Source: Sandaracinaceae bacterium
Lineage (GTDB): Bacteria > Myxococcota_A > Polyangia > Polyangiales > Sandaracinaceae
DNA length: 64,000 nucleotides
Direction of reading: 5' to 3'
Assembly: GCA_020633195.1 (NCBI GenBank)
Contig: JACKEC010000015.1
Span: 372,001 to 436,000 of the forward strand
Both the position numbers and the translations under genes were made by a program. Positions 17,602 to 26,640 of the stretch are shown piece after piece; position 1 is the stretch's first letter; each line of letters opens with the position of its first letter. The notes beneath the pieces are model-generated. The model worked only from the letters and a program-made list of their open reading frames with translations. It made no database searches and was not told the origin of the DNA.

Positions 17602-17883
17602 CTACCCCGGCGCCGGCGGCTTGCGCACGAACCCGACGTCGAGCCCGAACGCCTTCCCGATCTTCTGGAGCGTCTCGAGCGTCGGGTTCGCCTCGCCGCG
17701 CTCGATCTGCGCGAGCGCCGGCGTGGAGATGCCCGCGATGCGCGCCGCGAAGTCCTTCTGGGTCAGCCCCGTGATGCGGCGGAGCCGCCGCACCGTCTCG
17801 CCGAGACCGAGCCCGCTCGATCCGAGCTCCTCGAAGAGGCGCACGCGCTCCGCGCGCCGCTCCTCGGGGCCGAGGATTCGCAT
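17602..17883 (-). CDS. XRE-type HTH regulator, HipB-like
   Basis: The 93-residue protein carries a Cro/C1-type helix-turn-helix: LTQKDFAARIAG, then ISTPALAQIERGE and NPTLETLQKIGKAFGL. The gene begins about 10 bases after the hipA-like stop; a GTG at 17892, directly after that stop, is an alternative start. In HipBA modules the regulator binds the promoter, autorepresses, and neutralises the kinase. Here it comes after the kinase gene, the reverse of E. coli hipBA. The role as antitoxin is inferred from pairing. Confidence 0.85.
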   Translation of the reverse strand: MRILGPEERRAERVRLFEELGSSGLGLGETVRRLRRITGLTQKDFAARIAGISTPALAQIERGEANPTLETLQKIGKAFGLDVGFVRKPPAPG

Positions 17884-17893
17884 CCGACCCACG

Positions 17894-19162
17894 TCAGCCT
17901 CCCTCCACCCGTCCGAGCGCCTCGGCGACCGCCCGCGCGGACGGCTCGCGTCGCTCGACGATCGACGCGTCGACGCCCGCGTCACGCATGCGCGCCCTGA
18001 CGTCCTCGAGCCGCTCGCCGAGCGCGCGCATCCGCGGGGCCAGGACCTCGCGCGGCACCAGGGGCTCGAGCGCGGCGCAGACGTCGCTCCAGTCCGGCTC
18101 GCCCTCGGCCTCCGATCGCCAGCGCGTGGTTCGCTTGATCAGGTCCGGGTCGAGGTACATCGGCGCGAAGTCGTAGAGCGGCGAGAGCTCGACCCCTCCG
18201 TCGGTGCGCTCGAGGAGCGAGGTGTTGCGCCCGTGGTTGTCGGTGTCCCCCAGCGCCACCGCGACGGCGTCACGCAGCACGAGCTCGACGAGCTCGCCCT
18301 CGGGATCGTCCACGACCGCCGCGACCGCGGCGCAGACGGCCTCGAAGCGCAGCGAGGCCCCCGCCTCGACCACGCCGAGCACGGAGTAGAGGCTCTCGAG
18401 GCCCCGCCGCTCGACTCGGCCGTCGACGCACCGACGATCGAAGCGCGGCATGAACAGCGCTCCGTCCTCGTGCGCCAGCGGCTCGCCGCAGCGCAGCCCG
18501 AGCGCGCGCGCGACCTCGAGGTACGGCGCCTCGTTGGCGAGCACCTGCGCGTCGGCCGAGGTCCGGCCCCGGGGGAACTTCACGAGGAAGTGCCGGGCGG
18601 CGCGCGCGTCGGGGAGCGCGCCGTCGGCGTGATAGCGCCCGTCCCGATCCTGCGTGAGGAGGAGCTTCGGCGACGCGCCGGACGTGTCGCTCGCGCCCGT
18701 CATCGGGATGCCCTGCGCCTCGGCCCACGCCCGGAACTGGTCGCCGCGCCGCACGATGTCTTCCCGAGGCACGCCCTCGGCCGGCTCGACCGGCGTGACG
18801 GCCTCCGCGACGCGGAGGTTCCCCACCGGGTTCCCGGCGCCGGCGCCGAGCTGCGCCCACTCGCTCGTGTCGCGCCCCGCCTCGCGGAGCCGCGCGAGCA
18901 ACGTACGTTGCGCCTCGCCCTGGGGCAGCAGATCCACCGCGAACGCCGGGAAGGTGCTCGCGGTGCGGATGTCGAGGTCGACCGGGTACGCCACGGAGAC
19001 CGCCTGGGCGCCGCGCTCTCCGAGGCGCGCGGAGGCGTAGTCGATGTCGTACTCGAAGTGCGTGGACGCGTGCCGGGTGCGGCGCTCGCCGAAGCGCTCC
19101 ACCGACGCCGCGGCGTGCCAGCGGCCCCCGTGGTGCACCTCGATCGTCCAGCGATCGGACAT
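17894..19162 (-). CDS. HipA-like serine/threonine kinase toxin
   Basis: The 422-residue product matches the HipA family. It has the P-loop-like region TSGASPKLLL (SSGaQPK in relatives), a Lys in HFLVKFPRG, the catalytic stretch GDTDNHGRN and the metal-binding Asp in SPLYDFAPM. HipA kinases phosphorylate a cellular target (GltX in E. coli) and cause dormancy. The N-terminal domain with FPAFAVDLLPQGEAQR is also typical. ATG at 19162 is preferred over the TTG six bases upstream. All key residues appear intact, so the kinase is probably active. It is followed directly by the XRE gene. Confidence 0.9.
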   Translation of the reverse strand: MSDRWTIEVHHGGRWHAAASVERFGERRTRHASTHFEYDIDYASARLGERGAQAVSVAYPVDLDIRTASTFPAFAVDLLPQGEAQRTLLARLREAGRDTSEWAQLGAGAGNPVGNLRVAEAVTPVEPAEGVPREDIVRRGDQFRAWAEAQGIPMTGASDTSGASPKLLLTQDRDGRYHADGALPDARAARHFLVKFPRGRTSADAQVLANEAPYLEVARALGLRCGEPLAHEDGALFMPRFDRRCVDGRVERRGLESLYSVLGVVEAGASLRFEAVCAAVAAVVDDPEGELVELVLRDAVAVALGDTDNHGRNTSLLERTDGGVELSPLYDFAPMYLDPDLIKRTTRWRSEAEGEPDWSDVCAALEPLVPREVLAPRMRALGERLEDVRARMRDAGVDASIVERREPSARAVAEALGRVEGG

Positions 19163-19252
19163 GCTCAAAAATAAACTGCAATATCTCTAAGTCAATCCAA
19201 TGACCGAGATTCGGGCTCTAATGAGCTTCATGGTTTGTTTTAGGCCGGGGCG
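19163..19252. promoter_or_regulatory. AT-rich upstream region of the hipA-like operon
   Basis: This 90-base gap is markedly less GC-rich than its surroundings, with runs such as CAAAAATAAACTGCAATATC and TGGTTTGTTTTAGG. It lies between the stop of the sigma-54 activator gene and the start of hipA, both read leftward, and is the only place for a hipA/xre promoter and operator. I see no perfect dyad, so operator positions are not assigned. Confidence 0.5.
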
Positions 19253-20545
19253 CTACCGCAGCCCGTAGGCCTCCATCCAGCGGTAGATCTGGCGCCGGTC
19301 GCGACCGAAGTGCCGGGCCGTGGCGCGGACGGAGCCGCCGTTCGCCTCGAGCGCGGCGACGAGCTCGGCCTCGGTGGGCTTGTCGAGCTTGGTCTCCGGG
19401 GTCTCGTCGCCGGACCGCGGCGCGCCAGGCGAGAGGACGGCGCGGAGCAGGTCGCGCGTCACCGTCGCGCCGCCGCCGTGGCGCAGGCGGAGCTGGTAGA
19501 CGACGCGGTCGACGCCGCGGAGGTTGTCGGGCCAGTCGTCGAGCGCGGCGTCCTGCATCGCCTCGGGGCTCCACGAGAGCGGCGCGCCGCCGCCCTCGGC
19601 GATCCAGCGGCGCTCGAGGCGCTCGATCCACATCGGGAGGTCGCCGCGGCGCTCGCGCAGCGGCGGGACCACCGCGGTGGCGAGCGCGAGGCGGGCGTAG
19701 AGGTCGCGGCGGAAGCGACCGTCGGCGACGAGGTCGGGCAGGTCGGGCTGCGTCGCCGCGACCACGCGCACGTCGACGCTCGTGATCCGGTCGCTGCCGA
19801 GCGGCTGGACCTCGCCCGTCTCGAGCACGCGGAGCAACTTCGCTTGCACCTGTGGATCGAGCTCGGCGACCTCGTCGAGGAACAGCGTGCCGCCGTCGGC
19901 GCGCCGGAAGAGGCCGTCGTGCGCCGCCTCCGCGCCGGTGAACGCGCCCTTGAGGTGACCGAAGAGCTGCGAGTCGGCGAGCTGCGACGACAGCCCCGCG
20001 CAGTTGAACGTCACCAGGGGGCCTCGCCCGCGCAGGCGGTGCAGCTCGCGCGCGGCGAGCTCCTTGCCCGTGCCCGTCTCGCCGAGGAGCAGCAGGTGCG
20101 TCGAGCCGGCCGCGACGCGCCCGAGGATCGCGCGGAGGGCGCGCATCGGCGGCGCGTCGCCCGGCAGCGCGTCGCGGTCGACCCCCTCGCCGTCGGCCTC
20201 GACGGGCTCGACGACCGCGAGCGTGTCCCCGACCCGCAGGACCGACGCGTTGCCGAGGAACGCGGGGTCGCCCTCCAGCTTCGCGCCATCGAGCCAGGTG
20301 CCGTTGTGGCTGCCCCGGTCTTCGACCTCGAGGACCATCCCCCGCCGCCGGATCGCGAGGTGCTCGCGGGACACCGTGGGGTGGTCGATCCCGGCGCCGC
20401 GGCCGAGCACCTGCCAGGCCTTGTCGGCGTCGAGGGCGACGGTCCCCGCGGCCTCGGGCGGGTGGACCACCCGCAGCACGAAGGTGGGCCCTCCGGTCGC
20501 GCCGCCACCCGCGCGTGGTGAGGTGAGCGTTCGATCCAGCGTCAC
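19253..20545 (-). CDS. FHA-domain sigma-54-dependent transcriptional activator
   Basis: GTG at 20545 overlaps the upstream TGA as GTGA. The 430-residue protein has an N-terminal FHA domain (about 20-110; GRGAGIDHPTVSREHLAI and SHNGTWLDG), which binds phospho-Thr. The AAA+ domain follows with Walker A GETGTGKE, the sigma-54 contact loop GAFTGA and Walker B GGTLFLDEV. It ends in a Fis-type helix-turn-helix (SVRATARHFGRDRRQIYRWM). Such proteins read kinase signals and switch on sigma-54 promoters. It is co-translated with the sulfatase-like gene. The kinase feeding it is not identifiable here. Confidence 0.94.
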   Translation of the reverse strand: MTLDRTLTSPRAGGGATGGPTFVLRVVHPPEAAGTVALDADKAWQVLGRGAGIDHPTVSREHLAIRRRGMVLEVEDRGSHNGTWLDGAKLEGDPAFLGNASVLRVGDTLAVVEPVEADGEGVDRDALPGDAPPMRALRAILGRVAAGSTHLLLLGETGTGKELAARELHRLRGRGPLVTFNCAGLSSQLADSQLFGHLKGAFTGAEAAHDGLFRRADGGTLFLDEVAELDPQVQAKLLRVLETGEVQPLGSDRITSVDVRVVAATQPDLPDLVADGRFRRDLYARLALATAVVPPLRERRGDLPMWIERLERRWIAEGGGAPLSWSPEAMQDAALDDWPDNLRGVDRVVYQLRLRHGGGATVTRDLLRAVLSPGAPRSGDETPETKLDKPTEAELVAALEANGGSVRATARHFGRDRRQIYRWMEAYGLR

Positions 20546-22806
20546 GGCTCCTCGGAGTCTACCGTCGGTTCCTCCCGAGGGGCGCGCGACGCGCCGCCGT
20601 AGCCGAGGACCTCGAGCTGCTCGCGGATCTCGGGGTCGATGTCCGTCCGCGCCGCGTCGTGCGCGCGCTGCGCGGGGGGCCGGTCGACCTCGGCGAGGCC
20701 GAGCCCGAGGAGGCCGCGGAGGTAGCGGACGGCGAGCGGGCGCTCGGCGGTGAGGTCGTGCTGCTCGCCCGGGTCCGTGGCGAGGTCGAAGACCGTCCAG
20801 TGCGCGGGCGTGCGCTGCACCAGCTTGAAGCGCCCGACGACGAGGGCGCGCCAGCCCTCCATGAAGCCGGTCAGCGACAGCGGCGGCGCGTCCTCGACCT
20901 GCCCGCGGAGCATCGGCCCGAGCGACCGGCCGCTGAGCTCGTCGGGGATCGCGAGCCCGAGCGCGTCGAGCACGGTGGGCATCACGTCGACGAGCCCCAC
21001 CGGCGCGTCGATCCGCTGCGCGCCGTCGGTCACCCCGGGCCACCGCACGATCAGCGGGACGTGGATGAGCTCCTCGTAGACGCTGTGGCCGTGCCCGACC
21101 GAGTCGTGATCCCAGAACTCCTCGCCGTGGTCGGCGGTGAACACGACGATCGTGTCGTCGGCGAGGCCGCGCCGCTCGAGCGACTCCATCACGCTCGCGA
21201 AGTGACGGTCGTGGTAGGTGATCTCGCCGTCGTAGAGCGCCTCGAGGTGCACGCGGTCGCGCGCGTTCAGCCGGAGCCGACCTCCCTTGACCGCCTCGAG
21301 GAGCGTGCGGTCGCGGTTGAAGTCGACGGGCCCCTCGTAGGGGTCGGGGTCGTAGCGCTGGAGATCCTCGTCGGGCGGGATGTACGGCACGTGCGGATCG
21401 ATGCTGTGCACGTAGAGGAAGAACGCGCGGTCGGTCGGGCGCGCGTCGAGCCACGCGAGGACGTCCTCGGCGACGAAGCGGGCCTGGTTGCGGCGCCCCT
21501 CGCGGATGTAGTTGCGCCAGGTGCTCCACCCTTGCTGGAAGCCGAAGCGGTCGGAGACGAAGCCGTTCGCGATGAACGCGCCCGTGTGCAGGCCCTCGGC
21601 GCGGAGGCGCTCGCTGATCAGCTCGACGCTGTCGGGGACCTGCGCGTCCTCGCTGGTGGCGTGGTGCTCCCACGGGTAGAGCCCGCTGAGGAGCGTCGCG
21701 CAGCTCGGCTTGGTCCAGTTCTCCTGGCTGTGCCCCGACAGGAACGTCGCGGCGTGGCGCGCCCACGCGCTCAGCCCCGGCGTCTCGACGCGGGTGTCGG
21801 GGGCGTACACGCGCAGGTGATCGGCGCGCAGCGTGTCGGTCAGGTAGATGAGCGCGTTGGTCATCCGCCGCGGCGGCCGGCTCGGGTCGGGCGCGGGCGT
21901 GACGACCACCGGGTGGCCGAGCGTCACCGCGGCTCCGGCTCGCAGGCGCAGCCGCACCAGCTCGCCGGCGAAGCGCGACAGGTCGAGGTCGAGCGCGGAG
22001 CCGCTCGCGGGGACCCGCTCGTCCTCGTGACCGTCGCGCTCGATCACGACCTCGGGCGCGGTCCCCTCGACGGTGGCCCGCAGGCGCGCGCCGTCCGGGA
22101 CCTCGAAGGGGTAGGCGACCGTCCAGCCCGCCGGGATCACGAGCTCGTCGGCGCCGCCGAGCTCCGGCGGCCCGGCCTCGTGATCCGCCTCGGTGCCGAT
22201 CCGCAGCCAGTCCACGGCGACCCCGACCTGCGCGTGCCCCGGCGTCGAGCCCGTCCGCGCGACGCGGAGCCGCAGGTCGTGCTCGCCGACCGTGCAGCGC
22301 TCGGGGGGCAAGTCGACGTGCACCGTCGCGAAGGTGCCGTCGGTCGGCAGGCGGACGTGGCCGACCGTCTCGTCGTCGAGGTACACCGTCGCCTGCCCGT
22401 CCGCGAACGCGCGGGCGCGCATCGAGAGGTGGCAGCGCGACGCGGACTCGATCGGGATCACGAAGAAGCCCGTGACGCTCGTCATCAGCGCGACGGTCGC
22501 GTCGCCGAGGGTCGCCGTGTCTCCCGTGCGCGTGCGCCAGCCGCCGAGGGTGTGCTGGTGACCGCTCGGCGCGCCGAGGTCGATCACGCGGGCCTCGCCG
22601 TGGAACAGCTCGGCGCGGGCGCGGTGCCGCGCCAGATCGAACCGCACCGCCATCGGTGTGTCGGGCGGGGCGTCGGCCGGCGGCGCCGACGGCTCCGCGG
22701 GCGCCTCGCCCGCGGGCGCCTCCGGGGTGGTGCCGGTCGCGGGCGGCGGCTCGTCGTCGCAGGCGCAGAGCGACAGCGCGACCAAGATGAGCAGGGAGCG
22801 TTGCAC
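20542..22806 (-). CDS. Sulfatase-superfamily lipoprotein lacking the formylglycine motif
   Basis: GTG at 22806 gives a signal with lipobox LCAC; the longer ATG at 22842 would run into the upstream gene. After a Pro/Ala linker comes a 200-residue beta-rich region, then an alkaline-phosphatase/sulfatase-fold domain from about residue 290. Metal-site motifs are visible: YLTDTLRADH, DHGEEFWDH and GHGHSVYEE. The place of the CxPxR formylglycine motif reads TKPSCATLLSG, with Thr at the nucleophile position and Cys where Arg should be. It is therefore probably not a classical sulfatase, and a phosphodiesterase- or phosphotransferase-type activity is more likely. The stop overlaps the FHA activator's start. 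Confidence 0.88.
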   Translation of the reverse strand: MQRSLLILVALSLCACDDEPPPATGTTPEAPAGEAPAEPSAPPADAPPDTPMAVRFDLARHRARAELFHGEARVIDLGAPSGHQHTLGGWRTRTGDTATLGDATVALMTSVTGFFVIPIESASRCHLSMRARAFADGQATVYLDDETVGHVRLPTDGTFATVHVDLPPERCTVGEHDLRLRVARTGSTPGHAQVGVAVDWLRIGTEADHEAGPPELGGADELVIPAGWTVAYPFEVPDGARLRATVEGTAPEVVIERDGHEDERVPASGSALDLDLSRFAGELVRLRLRAGAAVTLGHPVVVTPAPDPSRPPRRMTNALIYLTDTLRADHLRVYAPDTRVETPGLSAWARHAATFLSGHSQENWTKPSCATLLSGLYPWEHHATSEDAQVPDSVELISERLRAEGLHTGAFIANGFVSDRFGFQQGWSTWRNYIREGRRNQARFVAEDVLAWLDARPTDRAFFLYVHSIDPHVPYIPPDEDLQRYDPDPYEGPVDFNRDRTLLEAVKGGRLRLNARDRVHLEALYDGEITYHDRHFASVMESLERRGLADDTIVVFTADHGEEFWDHDSVGHGHSVYEELIHVPLIVRWPGVTDGAQRIDAPVGLVDVMPTVLDALGLAIPDELSGRSLGPMLRGQVEDAPPLSLTGFMEGWRALVVGRFKLVQRTPAHWTVFDLATDPGEQHDLTAERPLAVRYLRGLLGLGLAEVDRPPAQRAHDAARTDIDPEIREQLEVLGYGGASRAPREEPTVDSEEP

Positions 22807-22816
22807 GGGTAGGGCG

Positions 22817-23917
22817 CTACCCGCGTCGACGGGAGCGCGCAAGCAGCCTGAGCCCGAGCACCCCGAGCGGCCAGGCCCGCGGCGCCGAGGCGGGCGTCGC
22901 CGCGCAGCCGGCCCGCGCCGGCGCGGGCGGCGCGACGGGCGGCGCGGGCGGCGGCGGATCGATCACGCGCACGACGATCCGATCGACGGCCGCGTGCTCG
23001 CCGTCCTCCACGCGGAGCGTCAGCGCGTAGGTGCCCGCCGCCGCGAAGCGCGCGCGCGTCGAGGCGGCGTCGGGCTCGTCGAACCACACCCCCTCGGGCC
23101 CCGTCCAGCGGGCCTCGATCGCCTCGCGGGGGCCGTCGTCGTCGACGCCGCCGACGAGATCGAGCGGCTCCCCGAGGCGCACCTCGACGTCGCGCCCGGC
23201 GTCGACCGACGGCGGCGCGTTGTCGAGGGCCATGCGCCCGATCCCGTCGATGCGGCGGTTGCGCCGCCAGTGGTAGTAGGTGCCGCGCGCGACGGCGTTG
23301 GAGACGTTGCCCTCGATGAGGTGCAGCGTGTCGCCCACGACGTCCTCGACGATCGCGGCGTGCCCGTAGCGGTCCGTGCGGAAGCGGACGAAGTCGCCCG
23401 GGCGCGGCGTGAACGTGGACCACTCGGGGTGGCTCCGATCCACGAAGAGGTCGCGCTGCGCGTGCCACGCCGCGATCGCTCGGTTGTCGGTGATCAGCCA
23501 GCCGCCCGCGGAGCCCCCGCTCAACGGCACGCCCGCGCCCGCGTAGATCCACGACACGAAGTCGCCGCACCACCACTCCCGCGGCGCGAGGTAGTCGGTC
23601 AGCGGCCCGGGGAAGCCCTCGAGGCCGACGCCCACCTGCCAGCGCTTGCGCCCGACCTGCGCGCGCGCCGCGGCCACCACCCGCTCCGCCGCGCCCGGCG
23701 CGTGCCGCGCGCGCAGCACCGCGTCCTCGGTGTCGCTCGGGACGCAGGTGAGCCCGAGCTCCGCGAAGCCCGCGTCGCACAGGCAGTGCGCGGCGCCGTT
23801 CTCCTCGAAGCACTCGCCCTGACCCGAGCAGCGCGCTCCGTCGCAGGCACCGTCGTCGGCGCGCGCGGACGGCGCGAGCGCGGCGAGGGCGAAGGCGAGC
23901 GTCAGGGCGGCGCGCAT
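22817..23917 (-). CDS. Secreted CHAP-domain amidase-like protein with EGF-like, PKD and C-terminal anchor regions
   Basis: The 366-residue protein has a signal peptide (to SARAD) and an EGF-like Cys segment (residues 22-60). A CHAP/NlpC-like domain follows at about 75-210, with catalytic Cys in EWWCGDFVSW, His in YGHAAIVEDV and a following Asn in IEGNVSN. A PKD-like beta domain covers about 225-310, with a Pro-rich stretch after it. The end, AGCAATPAS then a hydrophobic stretch then SRRRG, resembles the MYXO-CTERM sorting signal with an invariant Cys. It probably cleaves peptidoglycan cross-bridges at the surface. Its stop lies 10 bases before the sulfatase-like start. Confidence 0.85.
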   Translation of the reverse strand: MRAALTLAFALAALAPSARADDGACDGARCSGQGECFEENGAAHCLCDAGFAELGLTCVPSDTEDAVLRARHAPGAAERVVAAARAQVGRKRWQVGVGLEGFPGPLTDYLAPREWWCGDFVSWIYAGAGVPLSGGSAGGWLITDNRAIAAWHAQRDLFVDRSHPEWSTFTPRPGDFVRFRTDRYGHAAIVEDVVGDTLHLIEGNVSNAVARGTYYHWRRNRRIDGIGRMALDNAPPSVDAGRDVEVRLGEPLDLVGGVDDDGPREAIEARWTGPEGVWFDEPDAASTRARFAAAGTYALTLRVEDGEHAAVDRIVVRVIDPPPPAPPVAPPAPARAGCAATPASAPRAWPLGVLGLRLLARSRRRG

Positions 23918-23977
23918 GCTCGGGTCAGGATGACATGGGGTTGGCAGACCGCGACCGAGCGGCTACCTGAGACCATC

Positions 23978-24544
23978 ATGCCCACGCGAGCCCTCCTCGC
24001 GGCGCTCGGCGCCGTCCTCGTCGCCTGCTCGAGCACCCACGCGCCCGGGGACGACGGATCCGTCGACGACCTCGACACCTGCTCCGTCCCGGCCGACTGC
24101 GTCGTGGTCCCGGCGAGCTGCTGCGGATCCTGTGGCGCCGCGACGCGGGGCGACGCCGTGGCCGTGAGCGTCGCCCGCGTGAGCGACCACCGGAGCTCGG
24201 TCTGCGGCGACGACCTCGGCTGCCCCGCGTGTTTCATGGAGCCCGACCCCACGCTCCTCGCGACCTGCGACGCGGGCCACTGCGCGCTCGTCGATCTCCA
24301 GACCCACCCCGCCACCGAGTGCGCCGCCGCCTCGGACTGTCGCGTGCGCGCCGCCGAGTGCTGCGAGTGCGGCGCCACGATCTCCGAGTCGACGGTCGTC
24401 GCCGTCGCCGACGCGGCGGCGTTCGAGGCCCTCGTCTGCGAGCCCGGCGCGGGCTGCCCGGAGTGCGCCCCCGTCTACCCCGACACCTTCGGGGCGACCT
24501 GCGACGGTGGCCGCTGCGCGATGATCTTCGCCGGCCGGCCCTGA
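23978..24544 (+). CDS. Small Cys-rich lipoprotein with duplicated domain
   Basis: The 188-residue product has a signal peptide ending LVAC (Cys17). Two similar halves follow: the first has CSVPADCVVVPASCCGSCG and CPACFMEPDPTLLATCDAGH, and the second has CAAASDCRVRAAECCECG and CPECAPVYPDTFGATCDGGR. This internal duplication of a roughly 75-residue module with six or more Cys is clear by eye. Function is unknown; a disulfide-stabilised surface domain is likely. Confidence 0.8.
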   Translation: MPTRALLAALGAVLVACSSTHAPGDDGSVDDLDTCSVPADCVVVPASCCGSCGAATRGDAVAVSVARVSDHRSSVCGDDLGCPACFMEPDPTLLATCDAGHCALVDLQTHPATECAAASDCRVRAAECCECGATISESTVVAVADAAAFEALVCEPGAGCPECAPVYPDTFGATCDGGRCAMIFAGRP

Positions 24545-24622
24545 ACGAAAGCGCTGGGGCGCGACACCATCGGCGTGCCCACCCGGGTTGAGCGGTCGCG
24601 CTCGGGGTGGCAAGGCACACCC

Positions 24623-25555
24623 ATGAAGCACCTGGATTTCGTCGTCATCGGAGCGCCCAAGTCGGGCACGACGACGCTCTTCCACCTCATCGAGGACCAC
24701 CCCGAGCTCGCCCTCCCGGCGGGCAAGGAGGCGCCGTACTTCTCACGGCCCGACCGCCTCGCCGCGGGGTGGGACGCGTACGCGACCGAGCAGTTCGGAG
24801 ACGCGCCGACGGATCGTCGATGGGGGACGATCACGCCGCAGTACTTCGCGGACCCCGCGGTCCCCGCGCGGCTGGCCGAGCACTCCCCACGGCTCCGACT
24901 GGTCGCGCTGCTGCGCAACCCCATCGACCGCACGTTCTCGTACTTCCGGATGCTCCGCCGCGAAGGGACCGAGACCCGCGACTTCGGCGTCGCGCTGCGC
25001 GAGATGATCGGCACGGCGGCCGAGGATCGAGAGCGCCCGTTCGCGCGCGAGACGCGAGCGCAGGGCTACCTCGTGCGCAGCGAGTACGCGCGCTGCCTCG
25101 AGCGCTACGTCGAGGCGCTCGGCCCCGAGTCGCTGTTGGTCCACTTCGCGGAAGAGCTCCGCGACGACCCGCGCTCGGTCGTGCGCTCCGTGCTCGGGCA
25201 CCTCGGGGTCGACCCGAGCTACGTCCCCGACGAGCTGGGGCGCGAGTTCCATCGCGGAGGGGACGCGCAGCGTTTCCCCTGGCTGGTGCCCCTGCTCTCG
25301 GGGGTGGCCCCCGTGCGGCGGGCGTGGCGCCGGCTGCCGGAGGGGTGGCGCAAGCGGCTCTACCTTCTGTGGGACACCGAGCTCAACATCGCGCGAGACC
25401 AGTCCGTGCGCCTCGAGCCCCGTCATCGGCGGGAGCTGCGGGACTTCTTCGCGCCGGACGTCGCGCGGCTCGAGGCGATGCTCGGGCGCCCTGCGCCGTG
25501 GGCCGACTTCGCCACGGAACTCCCCTCGGCCCGCGCGGGCGCGCGGCGCGGCTGA
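24623..25555 (+). CDS. Sulfotransferase domain protein
   Basis: The 310-residue protein opens MKHLDFVVIGAPKSGTTTLF, containing the 5'-phosphosulfate loop (PKSGTT). The 3'-phosphate motif follows at about residue 100 (RNPIDRTFSYFRM). The rest fits the Sulfotransfer_1/heparan N-sulfotransferase-like group, which moves sulfate from PAPS to sugars or other acceptors. There is no signal peptide. ATG at 24623 is chosen over 24575 because the P-loop sits next to the N-terminus in relatives. It stands between unrelated genes; the sulfatase-like gene is 2 kb away on the other strand. Confidence 0.92.
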   Translation: MKHLDFVVIGAPKSGTTTLFHLIEDHPELALPAGKEAPYFSRPDRLAAGWDAYATEQFGDAPTDRRWGTITPQYFADPAVPARLAEHSPRLRLVALLRNPIDRTFSYFRMLRREGTETRDFGVALREMIGTAAEDRERPFARETRAQGYLVRSEYARCLERYVEALGPESLLVHFAEELRDDPRSVVRSVLGHLGVDPSYVPDELGREFHRGGDAQRFPWLVPLLSGVAPVRRAWRRLPEGWRKRLYLLWDTELNIARDQSVRLEPRHRRELRDFFAPDVARLEAMLGRPAPWADFATELPSARAGARRG

Positions 25556-25643
25556 ACGCCGCCACGATTTCGTCGCATGTGCTCCCTCGCCTCTCCTCGG
25601 CGCGCTCGTGGGTTCGCGAAGCGAGGGCTCCAGGCTCTGTGGC

Positions 25644-26600
25644 ATGAACCAGCCTCGTCGCCGCCGCTTCGTCCTCGCCACCCTCGCGGGCGCGTTCCTC
25701 GCCCTCGCGATCACCTGCCTCGTCGCGCCCGACTTCGCGCTGCCCGTCATCTGGGCGCGCTCGGCGCTGCTCTGGGTGTTCCTCCCCGCCTGGGGCCTGC
25801 TCGGGCTCGCGCTCCTGCGCCGGGATCGGGTCGCCGCCACCCTCGCCGGCGCGGTGGTGCTCTGCCACGTCGGGTGGGTGCTCCCGACGGTGATCCCCGA
25901 CGTCTCCGCGCAGGCGCCCGCCGCGCCGCGGATGCGCGTGGTCGCCGCCAACGTCCTCTACGTCAACGAGACGCCCGAGGTGCTGCTCGAGGAGCTCCTC
26001 GCCACCGACGCGGACGTGGTGATCCTCGAGGAGGTCTCGCCGCGCTGGGTCGCGCTGCTCGACGGCGACGCCGCCCGCGCGGTGTTCCCCTACCGCGACG
26101 TGCTCGGCCGCGACGACGCGTTCGGGATCGCGCTCCTGTCCCGGCACCCGATCGACCGCTCGGAGCTCGTCGATCTCGTGGGGGTCCCGATGCTCGACGC
26201 CACGGTCCGCGTCGCCGGGACGGAGCTGCGCGTGTTCGGGGTCCACACGCTCCCGCCGGTCGACCGCGCCTACGCCGACGTGTGGCGCGATCAGCTCGCG
26301 CTCCTGCGCGACCGCGTCCGCGCCGTCGACGGGCCGCTCGTGGTCGCCGGCGACTTCAACGCGACCCTCTTCCACGACGGGATCCGGGACCTGCAGCGCG
26401 CCGGCGTCGCCGACGTCTCCGACGCGCTCGGGCGCGGCCTCGCGTCCACGTGGCCCAACGGCGTGTTCCCGGCTCCGCCGGTCGCGCTCGACCACGTCTT
26501 CGTCTCGCCCGAGCTGAGGCCGGTCCGCATCCACGAGGGCGTCGGCGCGGGCTCGGACCATCGCCCCCTCATCGTCGACCTCGCCCCGCGCGGCGCCTGA
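25644..26600 (+). CDS. Membrane endonuclease/exonuclease/phosphatase (EEP) family protein
   Basis: The 318-residue product has three N-terminal membrane segments (about residues 8-85) and then an EEP domain. Key motifs are RVVAANVLYVN, the catalytic Glu in DVVILEEVSP, GDFNAT, LDHVFVS and GSDHRPLIVDL. This is the YafD-like arrangement of a membrane-anchored phosphoesterase facing outward; substrates in such proteins are mostly unknown. The ATG at 25644 begins MNQPRRRRFVLATLAG, a positively charged start suiting the first helix. Confidence 0.9.
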   Translation: MNQPRRRRFVLATLAGAFLALAITCLVAPDFALPVIWARSALLWVFLPAWGLLGLALLRRDRVAATLAGAVVLCHVGWVLPTVIPDVSAQAPAAPRMRVVAANVLYVNETPEVLLEELLATDADVVILEEVSPRWVALLDGDAARAVFPYRDVLGRDDAFGIALLSRHPIDRSELVDLVGVPMLDATVRVAGTELRVFGVHTLPPVDRAYADVWRDQLALLRDRVRAVDGPLVVAGDFNATLFHDGIRDLQRAGVADVSDALGRGLASTWPNGVFPAPPVALDHVFVSPELRPVRIHEGVGAGSDHRPLIVDLAPRGA

Positions 26601-26640
26601 GGGAAGACCCGCCACCCTCCTCGCGTAGGCCAGGCCAATC

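Noticed and set aside
22842..22842. Upstream ATG for the sulfatase-like gene
   Set aside because: It would place 12 residues before the lipoprotein signal and overlap the CHAP gene by more than 20 bases; GTG at 22806 gives a normal signal peptide.
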